This document shows, one piece after another, positions 1 to 6,980 of a DNA stretch of 8,434 nucleotides. Both the position numbers and the translations under genes were made by a program. The number at the start of each line of letters is the position of its first letter. Position 1 is the stretch's first letter. Under the pieces are notes generated by a model. It had not been told where the DNA came from. It ran no database searches and worked only from the letters and a program-made list of their open reading frames with translations. Origin of the DNA: Clostridiaceae bacterium (lineage in GTDB: Bacteria > Bacillota_A > Clostridia > Acetivibrionales > Acetivibrionaceae); NCBI GenBank assembly GCA_012513545.1, contig JAAZCB010000286.1, positions 1-8,434 on the forward strand. The letters are read 5' to 3'.

Positions 1-284
1 ACGATAATTTCGCTTTAGCTGCTGCCTAATTAGGCGGCCCGTCAGTCCGGGGTTCCTGCACCTCGGGTAGCTGGCGTCATTAAGTCAGGCCTTTTGCATA
101 GGAAGGTTAAATGCTAGAACTACTGCAGCAGTAGCCTTGAACTGTAGTGGAATTTAAAGGCTACCAATATCTGAAGCGTGTCATTGGGCGTCAGGTTGAG
201 GGAATACTAAAATAAGGACTGCACCCGGAGAAGTTCTTGTGGATGTGGTTTCGGACAGGGGTTCGACTCCCCTCGCCTCCACCA
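1..284 (+). ncRNA. ssrA: tmRNA (ssrA), 5' end outside window
   Basis: This RNA rescues stalled ribosomes by acting first as an alanyl-tRNA and then as an mRNA for a degradation tag. The tag reading frame is visible from base 3: GAT AAT TTC GCT TTA GCT GCT GCC TAA, giving DNFALAAA and a stop at 27-29, the usual hydrophobic Ala-rich end recognised by ClpXP-type proteases. The 3' tRNA-like part is also clear. A T-arm has stem AGGGG/CCCCT and loop TTCGACT (257-273), followed by the 3' acceptor strand CGCCTCC (274-280), a discriminator A and an encoded CCA ending at 284. The 5' acceptor strand and the resume codon lie before the window. The 3' end of ssrA is a common integration site for mobile DNA, which fits the IS and toxin cargo that follow, but no second copy of the 3' end is seen here. 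Confidence 0.96.
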
Positions 285-285
285 T

Positions 286-329
286 AGAAGCACCCAATCT
301 TTGATACAAAGGTTGGGTGCTTCTTTTTG
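286..329 (+). terminator. Intrinsic terminator of tmRNA
   Basis: The arm AGAAGCACCCAA (286-297) pairs perfectly with TTGGGTGCTTCT (313-324). The stem continues inward through a U-G pair and CTTTG/CAAAG to a 3-nt loop, and a T run follows (324-328). It begins two bases after the CCA end, so it ends ssrA transcription. Confidence 0.93.
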
Positions 330-425
330 CGCATATAGCCGTCAAAACGTCTTGATATCAAGGCTTTTAACAGCTTTTTTTATTTTATGCCGTTTGTCGA
401 GTGTTGTAAAAAGTTCCGTTTGAGG

Positions 426-448
426 GTAATTGTCAAATGCTAAGCACA
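426..448 (+). repeat. IS66 left inverted repeat
   Basis: It starts GTAATTGTCAAATGCTAAG and matches the reverse complement of 2972-2994 at 19 of 23 positions; the first 12 and last 5 are identical. It also contains a TTGTCA hexamer (430-435) that is 17 bp from TATAAA (453-458), an inward-facing promoter-like pair that would read antisense to tnpC. Confidence 0.9.
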
Positions 449-449
449 C

Positions 450-478
450 ATATATAAATAACCCGGCTAAAAGCCGGG
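450..478 (-). terminator. Terminator after tnpC
   Basis: A 7-bp GC-rich stem, CCCGGCT (462-468) with AGCCGGG (472-478), has a 3-nt loop and lies just past the tnpC stop. On the minus strand it is followed by a T-rich but interrupted tract, TTATTTATATATG. It sits inside the element and would limit read-through out of the IS. Confidence 0.6.
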
Positions 479-489
479 AAAGATTATAA

Positions 490-2124
490 TTATTCAGTTT
501 TAGATTTATAGCAATTTGCCGGAAGATCCTTTGACCAAGGAACAAATCTATCAATAAGTTCTGGATGAATGTTCATATCGGTATTTGGCATTTCTTTAAA
601 TAAATACACCAGATAATCATATATTTTCAGATTGTTTGCTAACGCAGTCTGTATCACGCTGTAGATAGCAGCACTACTGCTACCTCCTCGGTTAGTCTTA
701 ATTGTCATCCAGTTGGCTCGTCCTTGGGCAAAGGGGCGTATGCTCCGTTCAACCAAATTATTTGTACATTCCAGTCGTCCGTCCAAAAGTATGTTTTTAA
801 AATAGGACCACTGATTCAAGGCATATTGCACTGCTTTATAAGCAGGTGAATCAGGAACTGTCTGCGGGAAAGTTTCTGTAAGCCATGCGAAAAAAGCATC
901 CATGATTGGCTTCACTTGGATCAGACGTTTTTCATAGCGTTCTTCTGGAGTTAAGTCCTTCAGACGCTTTTCCATATGAAATATGGCATCACAGTATTCC
1001 TGTCCCTTGTAGCAGTAAGTGTTTTTCTTCTCCTCATTCCCAAGGGATTTTATGGCATCAGAAAATTTGCGCTTTATATGCGCAAGACATCCAACAACTG
1101 TGATTTCAGGCTGGAGTTTATGATAAACCTCATATCCGTCCGAGTGAAGAAATCCGCTGTAACTTTTCAGAAACTCTTCAGCGGCTTCGAATCCGCGTGT
1201 GTTGTGAAATTCATAATACACAATTGGTATATCGTGGATACCTGTGCAGTATACCCACATATAGCATTTCTTTCGGGATTCACTTCCATCCTCATATGCC
1301 ACGACGCAGTGGGTCTCATCTGCATGAATAACTGGCTTAGCAAGAAGTACTTCCTTCATATGATCATTTATAGGTTTCATATACTGTTCGGATATCTTCA
1401 GCATCCAGTTGGACATAGTTTGCCGAGATATCCCCACACTATCCATGCGTTTAAATTCACTTTCGATCCTGGCGAGAGGAACATGATTTACATATTTGGT
1501 ATTGATGATTCCGGCCAATAGTTCAGCAGAAGCAAAACTTCCCGGCAGAGGAAGACTTGGCATGTCTGCACGGACAAACGGGATAGAATCACCCTCACCT
1601 TGTGTTTTCTCACATTCACGACAGGTATATACATGCCGACGGTGTTCCTCTACCTCAAAATGTGCAGGCACCAACTTTAGTATCTTGGTAACCTCGGTTT
1701 TCATATCGTGAAGCTCATCGCCACATACTGGGCATACTTGTTCTTCTTCTGGAAGTTCATGCTCAATGACTGTCACTTCAAGACCGGAAAAATCACGGTC
1801 ACGTTTTCCTTTTTCCTTCGGCTTCTTCGGTACTTTTACTGTTGCTGATTCAAAGGAAGGCTCTGGGTCGTCTTTTCGTCCGTACTTCTCCGCTTCGTTA
1901 AAAAAGTTGAGCTGTTCTATTCCTTCCGGATAAGGTACACTATCGCCACTCTTCCCATATTTCTGGCTATTGTTCAGCCGAATCATGGAAAAAATATTGC
2001 TTAATTCCTGCTTAAGAGATTGAATTTCCGTATCCTGCTTCTTAATTACATCAATTAGTTCGGAAGGATTCATTTTGTCATAATTCAGTTGTGAACTTTG
2101 TGTAAAATTGATCTTGTTTTTCAT
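490..2124 (-). CDS. tnpC: IS66 TnpC transposase
   Basis: This is the 544-aa DDE transposase that cuts and joins the element ends. In order it shows a coiled-coil segment (about 20-50, IS66 leucine-zipper region), a Glu/Lys-rich linker, and a zinc-binding domain with C131-P-V-C134 and C168-R-E-C171. A catalytic core follows, with D269 in VIHADETHC, D329 in FLHSDGYEVYHKL and E459 in TNNLVERSIRPFAQGR. The short IS66 C-terminal domain ends in PELIDRFVPWSKDLP. Length and motifs are complete, so it looks functional. The ATG at 2124 has only a weak GGTAG-like ribosome site, and a stop lies four codons upstream in frame, so the only other candidate start is Met18, which has none. Confidence 0.95.
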   Translation of the reverse strand: MKNKINFTQSSQLNYDKMNPSELIDVIKKQDTEIQSLKQELSNIFSMIRLNNSQKYGKSGDSVPYPEGIEQLNFFNEAEKYGRKDDPEPSFESATVKVPKKPKEKGKRDRDFSGLEVTVIEHELPEEEQVCPVCGDELHDMKTEVTKILKLVPAHFEVEEHRRHVYTCRECEKTQGEGDSIPFVRADMPSLPLPGSFASAELLAGIINTKYVNHVPLARIESEFKRMDSVGISRQTMSNWMLKISEQYMKPINDHMKEVLLAKPVIHADETHCVVAYEDGSESRKKCYMWVYCTGIHDIPIVYYEFHNTRGFEAAEEFLKSYSGFLHSDGYEVYHKLQPEITVVGCLAHIKRKFSDAIKSLGNEEKKNTYCYKGQEYCDAIFHMEKRLKDLTPEERYEKRLIQVKPIMDAFFAWLTETFPQTVPDSPAYKAVQYALNQWSYFKNILLDGRLECTNNLVERSIRPFAQGRANWMTIKTNRGGSSSAAIYSVIQTALANNLKIYDYLVYLFKEMPNTDMNIHPELIDRFVPWSKDLPANCYKSKTE

Positions 2125-2259
2125 AAATATATACTACCACAAAATCACTTGGAATGCAGCAAATTTAAGCATTTCGAGGCCTAAAAAAGTGCTGAAAATC
2201 AGCCTGTTGCAGCTGTATTTTTGTTGCATAATGTCAGTAGACATCGCAAATTATTTTGT

Positions 2260-2616
2260 TCACAGAAAAATTCGTTGTTTCACAGGTTTGTGGGCTGTAG
2301 GCTGATCCATAGACATCCCGTCAAGCAGCCAGCGAAACTGACGCTCAGACACCTCAAGCACTTGCTTTTCCTGATTGAACTTCCATCGAAAAACTCCTTT
2401 GCTTAGCTTTCGGTAATATAACCACCAGCCATTGTTTGCCCAACGGAGAATTTTACATTTGTCACATCTCTTATTGCAAAACACATACAGTGAGTTATTG
2501 AATGGATCCATTCCAAACTGTAACTGTACAATTGCAGCCAAAGAATCTATACTTTTTCTCATGTCACAAGGGGAACATGACAGAAATATTTTTTCACTCA
2601 TTTTAACATCAATCAT
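2260..2616 (-). CDS. tnpB: IS66 TnpB, IS66 Orf2-like protein
   Basis: This 118-aa protein matches the IS66 Orf2 family over its full length. The signature is clear: FLSCSPCDMRKSIDSLAAIV (residues about 11-30), then FGMDPFNNSLYVFCNKRCDK and a WANNGWWLYYRKLSKGVFRW block. The family's biochemical role is not well defined; it is needed alongside TnpC in elements that carry it. It starts within the end of tnpA (ATGA overlap). A second Met at residue 6 is a possible but less likely start. A 135-bp gap separates it from tnpC, with a small hairpin and T run (2203-2183) that could attenuate transposase expression. Confidence 0.9.
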   Translation of the reverse strand: MIDVKMSEKIFLSCSPCDMRKSIDSLAAIVQLQFGMDPFNNSLYVFCNKRCDKCKILRWANNGWWLYYRKLSKGVFRWKFNQEKQVLEVSERQFRWLLDGMSMDQPTAHKPVKQRIFL

Positions 2617-2912
2617 AGGTTTTTCAATATTAGAACTGTTTCTCTAAACGTTGTTGTGTCAAAACCCGCCTTAACTTCAATTTCATAGTTACCTATTCTT
2701 ACAACAATTGTCGATGGTTCTGAATCAGCAGAGGAAAAAGCAATAAATCCTTGTTGTTCTTGTTTGTTTTTTCGGTTTAATTTTGTAATCCAGTATCGTA
2801 GAGTGGCAATACTAATATCATTTTCAGTACACCATTCAGAAGCAGTTTGTCCTGATGATCGAAAGGCTTCAACTTGGCTATATCTTATAGATGCAAGTTC
2901 GTTATTCTGCAT
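2613..2912 (-). CDS. tnpA: IS66 TnpA, helix-turn-helix accessory protein
   Basis: This is the 99-aa first protein of the IS66 trio, a small DNA-binding accessory protein required with TnpB for transposition in members that carry all three genes. Residues about 10-47 form a helix-turn-helix of the transposase-8/IS66 OrfA type: a recognisable RSSGQTASEWC turn followed by ISIATLRYWITKLNRK. The C-terminal half is less conserved. The start is supported by a strong Shine-Dalgarno GGGAGG (2927-2922) 9 nt before the ATG. Its TGA stop overlaps the tnpB ATG as ATGA, so translation of the two is probably coupled. Confidence 0.85.
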   Translation of the reverse strand: MQNNELASIRYSQVEAFRSSGQTASEWCTENDISIATLRYWITKLNRKNKQEQQGFIAFSSADSEPSTIVVRIGNYEIEVKAGFDTTTFRETVLILKNL

Positions 2913-2961
2913 TTGATAATACCTCCCTTTAGTTTTGGTGATATTATCTCATGTATAATTC

Positions 2962-2990
2962 ATTATTTCTATGTGCTAACTTTTTGACAA
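2962..2990 (-). promoter_or_regulatory. Probable tnpABC promoter within the IS end
   Basis: On the minus strand TTGTCA (2990-2985) is separated by 17 bp from AATAAT (2967-2962), each 5 of 6 to consensus. The -35 box lies inside the terminal inverted repeat, so transposase bound at the end could repress transcription. That regulatory role is inference. Confidence 0.5.
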
Positions 2991-2994
2991 TTAC
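2972..2994 (-). repeat. IS66 right inverted repeat
   Basis: Read on the minus strand it begins GTAATTGTCAAAAAGTTAG. It is the tnpA-proximal end of the element and supplies the probable -35 box of the tnpABC promoter. Confidence 0.9.
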
Positions 2995-3035
2995 ACATAT
3001 ATTATTTGAATATGAATTAAGATTATTGAGGAATT

Positions 3036-3315
3036 GTGACCCAAGAACAAAAGAACAACATAATAAATGCTATAATTGATTCGGATCAGTATGATTGGGA
3101 TATTAGACTTGATCATAAATCATAATTTCTTTTGCGTAGATAATTTTTACGTACGTACGTAACAAATAATAAAAATATAAAGGATATAAAGAATAAAGAA
3201 TAAAGAATCCTTTATAAAGGGCCAAGTCTTTGATTTATACAAAGTTCTTGGTAACAATAAAGAGTACTCAACAGAAGAAACTGCAGATTTTTCTAACGGC
3301 AAGTCATGGAATTGA
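3036..3315 (+). pseudogene. Possible gene debris on the + strand (two fragments)
   Basis: Two short stretches have protein-like composition but do not form one frame. The first starts at GTG 3036 after a GAGG and encodes 29 residues beginning MTQEQKNNIINAIIDSDQ, ending at TAA 3125. The second, in another frame, is open from 3190 to TGA 3315 without a start codon, and includes KGQVFDLYKVLGNN and ends FSNGKSWN. They may be the beginning and end of one decayed gene, separated by the palindrome and the AAAGAAT repeats, or chance. I recognise no family in either. Confidence 0.2.
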
Positions 3316-3351
3316 TGGATGATGGATGATGGGTTACACGAAGGATGCTGT

Positions 3352-3381
3352 TGGTAAAAAGAGTCAACAACAGTTGACTCT
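3352..3381 (-). terminator. Intrinsic terminator of the rhs-immunity operon
   Basis: The perfect 9-bp stem AGAGTCAAC (3360-3368) with GTTGACTCT (3373-3381) has a 4-nt loop. Read on the minus strand it is followed directly by TTTTT, 22 nt after the immunity stop codon. There is no T run on the plus side, so it works only for the toxin operon. Confidence 0.88.
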
Positions 3382-3402
3382 AACACTCTATCAAATCTAT
3401 TA

Positions 3403-3933
3403 TCATGCATTTAACCCTGGAAAGACTTTTTCCTTTAATGGGTTTCGGTCTATACCTGTTTCAAAAAAATGAATGAGACGTTCTGATAAATCCGTATCAC
3501 CCCACATATTTATTAATTCATACTGTTCAATTATCTTACGATCATGATTGATATCAAGGTTTTCAATAATAACAGGAGCAGTTGTTGATTCAACATCTGG
3601 CCCCATTTCAATGAGCTTACCACCTTTAAATGGAAAACCGCCATCATAATTAAGATGAACATTTATCCAATACTTTTCAAAAGGCTCATTGCTAGGAATT
3701 ACAGTTTTGTCTGTAATTTTTTCCCTAACCAAATTCCTAAGAACTACATTTCCGACTGTTACACAAAATAATGATTCAACTTTGTTTAAATCTGTGTTTT
3801 TCCAAATTCCACTATTATTTTTTATTTTATAAAATCTCATAAAAGGACTGAATAATAATTGTCCAATAGTAAATAAGTCATCTTTTAGTTGTATATTTAC
3901 TAAAACATTTTCTTTCCAAACAATTCTGGCGAT
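3403..3933 (-). CDS. Probable immunity protein of the Rhs toxin, non-ATG or lost start
   Basis: This is the gene directly after the rhs toxin tip, the standard place for the cognate immunity protein that neutralises the toxin in the producing cell. The first ATG is at 3840 (145 aa, beginning MRFYKIKNN), but it has no Shine-Dalgarno. The same frame is open 32 codons further up, to ATC 3933-3931, with a stop three codons beyond that. The added residues, IARIVWKENVLVNIQLKDDL and then FTIGQLLFSPF, look coding. They resemble the start of Imm26-like immunity proteins (basic/Trp-Lys, a short strand, then a G-Q turn); that family link is tentative. A strong GAGAGGGG (3950-3943) lies 9 nt before the ATC. 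The full protein would be about 177 aa, acidic and cytosolic, starting 18 nt after the rhs stop. The start is either a mutated ATG or a rare ATC. If the conservative start is used, the CDS is 3403-3840. Confidence 0.8.
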   Translation of the reverse strand: MARIVWKENVLVNIQLKDDLFTIGQLLFSPFMRFYKIKNNSGIWKNTDLNKVESLFCVTVGNVVLRNLVREKITDKTVIPSNEPFEKYWINVHLNYDGGFPFKGGKLIEMGPDVESTTAPVIIENLDINHDRKIIEQYELINMWGDTDLSERLIHFFETGIDRNPLKEKVFPGLNA

Positions 3934-3942
3934 AACAACCTA

Positions 3943-3950
3943 CCCCTCTC
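3943..3950 (-). promoter_or_regulatory. Strong ribosome binding site of the immunity gene
   Basis: GAGAGGGG sits between the rhs stop (3952) and the ATC at 3933. No ATG, GTG or TTG in the immunity frame is within reach; a TTG at 3938 is out of frame and hits a stop after 12 codons. This site places the true start near 3933, not at the ATG 3840. Confidence 0.7.
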
Positions 3951-3951
3951 A

Positions 3952-4335
3952 TTAAAGTTTACAAATTTTTTTAATTTTAAGCTTAGGTTTAGCTTTTTTC
4001 TTCAGATGGTTATCTGCAGCATTTAAATACTTGGATCTATTGCGATTGTTCTTACCAACAGGATTCTGTTTATTTGCTGTTCCATCAAGTCCGCCAAATT
4101 TTTCAAAATCCCTTTGTTCCAAACCTCGAGCAACAGCTTTTCCCTTTTTTCCATATCTGGTATATTCAACAGTTGGTTGGCCTTGGAAGCGGCCAAAATC
4201 ATTATTATATCTATATTTTAAAACATCAATACCTTTGTGTTTTCCAGGCATACTAGCATACCCTGAATAGGGCTTGCCTGTTGCTTTATCAATACCAACA
4301 TAGTGAATATGTGTTGCTTTTGCAGGATTACCTCT
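3952..4335 (-). other. C-terminal toxin module, GIY-YIG/URI-like nuclease candidate
   Basis: These 127 residues follow the DPLGL cleavage motif (ORF residues 840-966). Visible features are HIHYVGIDKATGKPYSG (two Y-x-G elements, Y851/G853 and Y862/G864), then after about 45 residues ARGLEQRDFEKFGG with R909 and E912, and NKQNPVG with N927. The order Y-G, Y-G, R, Glu, Asn fits the GIY-YIG fold as seen in the URI-type toxins of polymorphic systems, where the Glu binds metal for DNA cleavage. The tail is very Lys-rich, which suits nucleic-acid binding. Motif similarity is judged by eye. An unrelated nuclease or RNase fold is possible. Confidence 0.5.
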
Positions 4336-6852
4336 TAGTCCAAGAGGATCAATCCATTTCCATATATTAAGTGCATAAAGATATATATTTTCACCAGCAT
4401 CTAAACCTAAAAAATCTTGGCTTATATATGCACAAAATCTTGGTTCAAAATACCTATACCTATTATAGTATAACCCGGTTTCCTCGTCAAAATATTGTCC
4501 CTGCATTCTGAGTGGATTATCTACTATATTTATCAGTAGCCTCTCAACCTTTCCTATTGCATCGAATTCGGCTGCCCATACCACTTTTCCATTTTCACTA
4601 ATAAGTCGGTTTGGACAACCATTGGGATCATTATTGTAAAGATAAAGGCTTTCTTTTAAACTAATATCCTCACTGATGAGCATTGCTAAAGGTTCATAAT
4701 TGTAGGGGTAATAAACCCATTCTCTAATCTGAGTACAAGACATGTCACCTAAGAGTGTATCCTCATCCCAGCAGAATTTAGTTACTTTACCGTCTGTCTC
4801 CTTTCTAATCCTTCTTCCCAGAGGATCATAATGATATATAGTTTTGCATTCATTAGTAACACTTTCAATCAATCGTTGGTTTGCATACCAAACAAATTTT
4901 GTTTCATCATTTTCTGACTTTCGAGATATCAAATTGCCAACCCTATCGTAATGATAGCATATATCTTCGTATTCACCTTTTCTGATCCATTTTTCTCCAT
5001 TGCTTTCCGCCTTTGTGGACATTAAGTCTCCACCTGGATCATGCATATATCGCTTAATCTTTCCCTCAGGATTTAAATGACTGATTATTCTTCCCATAGG
5101 GTCGTAAGTAAATTTGTCAATTCCATAAACTGAATCATTCTTTTGAATCAAATTGCCGGCTTTGTCATAAGAATATCGCTGCTCAAATACCGAACCTTCT
5201 GAATTTAGAACTTTTTGTGCGGTAAGATGTCCTTCTTCACTATAATCAAAACGACGTTTTAAGTTTTTGCTTAAGATTTCGTGGGTTAATTGCCCAAGTG
5301 CATTGCGTGAGAACTGTAAAGGATCATGTCCTGGAATATAAATAGATGTTACCTGCCCTAATACATCATAACTATAGTTTATTGTTCGGGAGTAGGTTCT
5401 TCCATCAAACTGTATACTTGTAGTACGCTGGGTCCGATTTCCGTCAAGGTCATAGATATTGGAAACAACACATTCCTCACCCTGGTGTTCTTTAAGCATT
5501 TGTCCATATGAATCGTAATCCCATTCTACACGTATAATGGCATTTTCACAGGCAATTAAATTACCGTTAGGATCATACTGAAAGGTTTCAGTTTGGAATT
5601 TACTATGTTCGAATGGGTCGGGTAACAATTTTTCCAGAATTCTGCCTAATGGATCGGTTTTATATTTTATTACTCGCCCCAAAGGGTCAATACTTTCTCT
5701 CAAATGACCTGCTGCAGAAAAGACATATTTTCTTTCCTGCCCCCAATAATCTATTTCTGAAATTATACGTCCCAGAGCATCACGTCTCAGCTCATATCGT
5801 TCACCTCTCTGGTTTGTAATTGCAGTAAGGTTTTCTTCAGTATCATAATGATACTCTACAATACCACCATCAGGTTGAATACGTCGCTTAATTTCGCCAA
5901 GGCCACAGTATTCAAAACTGGTTTCGCTACTATTCTCATCTTTAATGGAGATAAGATTGTCTTCTGCATCATATGAACAGGAAACAGTAGCACCACCCGG
6001 GAGTAAAACCTTTGTAAGACGGCCATTCGGATCGTATTCATAATTAATCTTTTTGCCTAACGAATCAATTCTGGAGGTAATATCTCCCATTAAGTTATAT
6101 GTATACTTTGAGGTGTTACCTAAAGCATCGGTAATGGCAGCCAGATTTCCATAATCATCAAATAAAAACTTTGTCTCTGCCTTTAAAGGATCGGTAAAGC
6201 AAACAGGCTGCCCGTGTTCATCATAACTATACCTTGTCTCCGCACCGATAGGGCTTGTCTGCTTTAACAGAAGTCCCCTTGAATCCCATTCCTGTTGCCA
6301 GATAGCCCCGTTTGGATCGATTATTTTATTAGGTTTATTTGCATCATCAAACTCGGTAGAAATGCTATTTCCGTCTGGACGGGATAATTTTAAAAGATTT
6401 CCGCGCTTGTCATAATAGTATTCCGTGCGGTTACCATCAGCATCAACTACTGCAGTAGTGCGGCCAACATCATCATACTCGTAGCTTGTAATGCCTCCTA
6501 AAGGGTCTTTATCCTCAATAATCATATAACACTCATCATATTTCAGATATGAAACATTTCCTAATGAATCGGTAACTTCGGTTATTTTTTCATCTTCCCT
6601 GTAAACAAAATGATAATCATACAGGCCGCCGTCACCCCATGCATGAATACATTTTCCTTCAGGACTATAATCATCATAATCATAATAGAAGGATAATCCA
6701 TTACGGTCGGTATGTTGTATAAGCAAGCTGTTACGGTAACAGAAGCGATAAGGTACACCCATTGCATCATAGACCTTAACAAGCTCTTTGTTTTCGTTAT
6801 ATTCATAACTCACAAGAGGATATGGATCACGGTAAGGGTAAATAAGATACAT
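3952..6852 (-). CDS. Rhs/YD-repeat polymorphic toxin, main part with C-terminal toxin
   Basis: The 966-aa frame consists almost wholly of YD/RHS repeats (for example YDALGR-, YDPNGRL- and DPLGR-type units), which in this family build a hollow beta-shell around the toxin tip. The RHS core-associated domain ends near residue 839, with GLYYNRYRYFEPRF, then YISQDFLGLDAGENIYLYAL and DPLGL (835-839), where Rhs proteins are usually self-cleaved. The final 127 residues are the variable toxin. The frame is in fact open upstream of the first ATG, to about 7014, and the extra residues (IPKEPKGEALIEHIEDLCGN, then RDKNGLKEIRESSGRRIDV) are normal Rhs sequence. So ATG 6852 is not the real start, and this is the 3' part of a gene starting at 7556. 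No signal peptide or PAAR domain is visible, so the export route is unknown. Confidence 0.92.
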   Translation of the reverse strand: MYLIYPYRDPYPLVSYEYNENKELVKVYDAMGVPYRFCYRNSLLIQHTDRNGLSFYYDYDDYSPEGKCIHAWGDGGLYDYHFVYREDEKITEVTDSLGNVSYLKYDECYMIIEDKDPLGGITSYEYDDVGRTTAVVDADGNRTEYYYDKRGNLLKLSRPDGNSISTEFDDANKPNKIIDPNGAIWQQEWDSRGLLLKQTSPIGAETRYSYDEHGQPVCFTDPLKAETKFLFDDYGNLAAITDALGNTSKYTYNLMGDITSRIDSLGKKINYEYDPNGRLTKVLLPGGATVSCSYDAEDNLISIKDENSSETSFEYCGLGEIKRRIQPDGGIVEYHYDTEENLTAITNQRGERYELRRDALGRIISEIDYWGQERKYVFSAAGHLRESIDPLGRVIKYKTDPLGRILEKLLPDPFEHSKFQTETFQYDPNGNLIACENAIIRVEWDYDSYGQMLKEHQGEECVVSNIYDLDGNRTQRTTSIQFDGRTYSRTINYSYDVLGQVTSIYIPGHDPLQFSRNALGQLTHEILSKNLKRRFDYSEEGHLTAQKVLNSEGSVFEQRYSYDKAGNLIQKNDSVYGIDKFTYDPMGRIISHLNPEGKIKRYMHDPGGDLMSTKAESNGEKWIRKGEYEDICYHYDRVGNLISRKSENDETKFVWYANQRLIESVTNECKTIYHYDPLGRRIRKETDGKVTKFCWDEDTLLGDMSCTQIREWVYYPYNYEPLAMLISEDISLKESLYLYNNDPNGCPNRLISENGKVVWAAEFDAIGKVERLLINIVDNPLRMQGQYFDEETGLYYNRYRYFEPRFCAYISQDFLGLDAGENIYLYALNIWKWIDPLGLRGNPAKATHIHYVGIDKATGKPYSGYASMPGKHKGIDVLKYRYNNDFGRFQGQPTVEYTRYGKKGKAVARGLEQRDFEKFGGLDGTANKQNPVGKNNRNRSKYLNAADNHLKKKAKPKLKIKKICKL

Positions 6853-6980
6853 TTTCTGAATGAGACCATCTCTGGAAATTACATCAATTCGTCTTCCGCT
6901 ACTTTCCCTGATTTCTTTTAGTCCATTTTTATCCCGTATGTAATGGATTGAATTTCCACACAGGTCTTCTATATGTTCTA

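Larger units (their letters stand above)
426..2994 (-). mobile_element. IS66-family insertion sequence, complete
   Basis: This 2569-bp element is bounded by imperfect inverted repeats that both begin GTAATTGTCAAA, the GTAA start expected for the IS66 family. It carries the canonical tnpA, tnpB, tnpC set in that order on the minus strand. All three frames are intact and the DDE triad is present, so it may be active. The flanking 8-mers, GTTTGAGG on the left and ACATATAT on the right, do not match. The target duplication typical of IS66 is therefore missing, which suggests a flanking deletion or recombination between copies after insertion. Confidence 0.93.
2995..3402. other. AT-rich intergenic region with short repeats
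   Basis: No convincing complete gene lies between the IS right end and the immunity gene. It contains a perfect 16-bp palindrome of TACG repeats (3147-3162), three perfect tandem copies of AAAGAAT (3188-3208), two copies of GATGGAT plus a partial third (3314-3333), possible + strand coding debris, and the terminator of the toxin operon. A minus-strand frame at 3147-3410 runs through that terminator and has a low-complexity tail, so I do not treat it as a gene. Confidence 0.6.

Noticed and set aside
257..284. A second copy of the ssrA 3' end as an att site
   Set aside because: No repeat of the CGCCTCCACCA end was found elsewhere in the window, so island borders cannot be drawn.
342..554. 70-aa minus-strand frame spanning the IS left end
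   Set aside because: Most of it is the tnpC tail and terminator region in another frame; only the part outside the IS (342-425) could be a real remnant, and it is reported separately.
976..1521. 181-aa + strand frame
   Set aside because: It lies wholly antisense to the intact tnpC, has no ribosome site and shows no family features.
3188..3333. CRISPR-like array
   Set aside because: The repeats are 7-bp tandem copies without spacers.
3147..3410. 87-aa minus-strand frame after the immunity gene
   Set aside because: It starts before the operon terminator, runs through it, and ends in a low-complexity tail from the AAAGAAT repeats.
5856..6041. 61-aa minus-strand frame inside rhs
   Set aside because: It is an alternate frame of the repeat-rich rhs gene; several other short frames in rhs are of the same kind.
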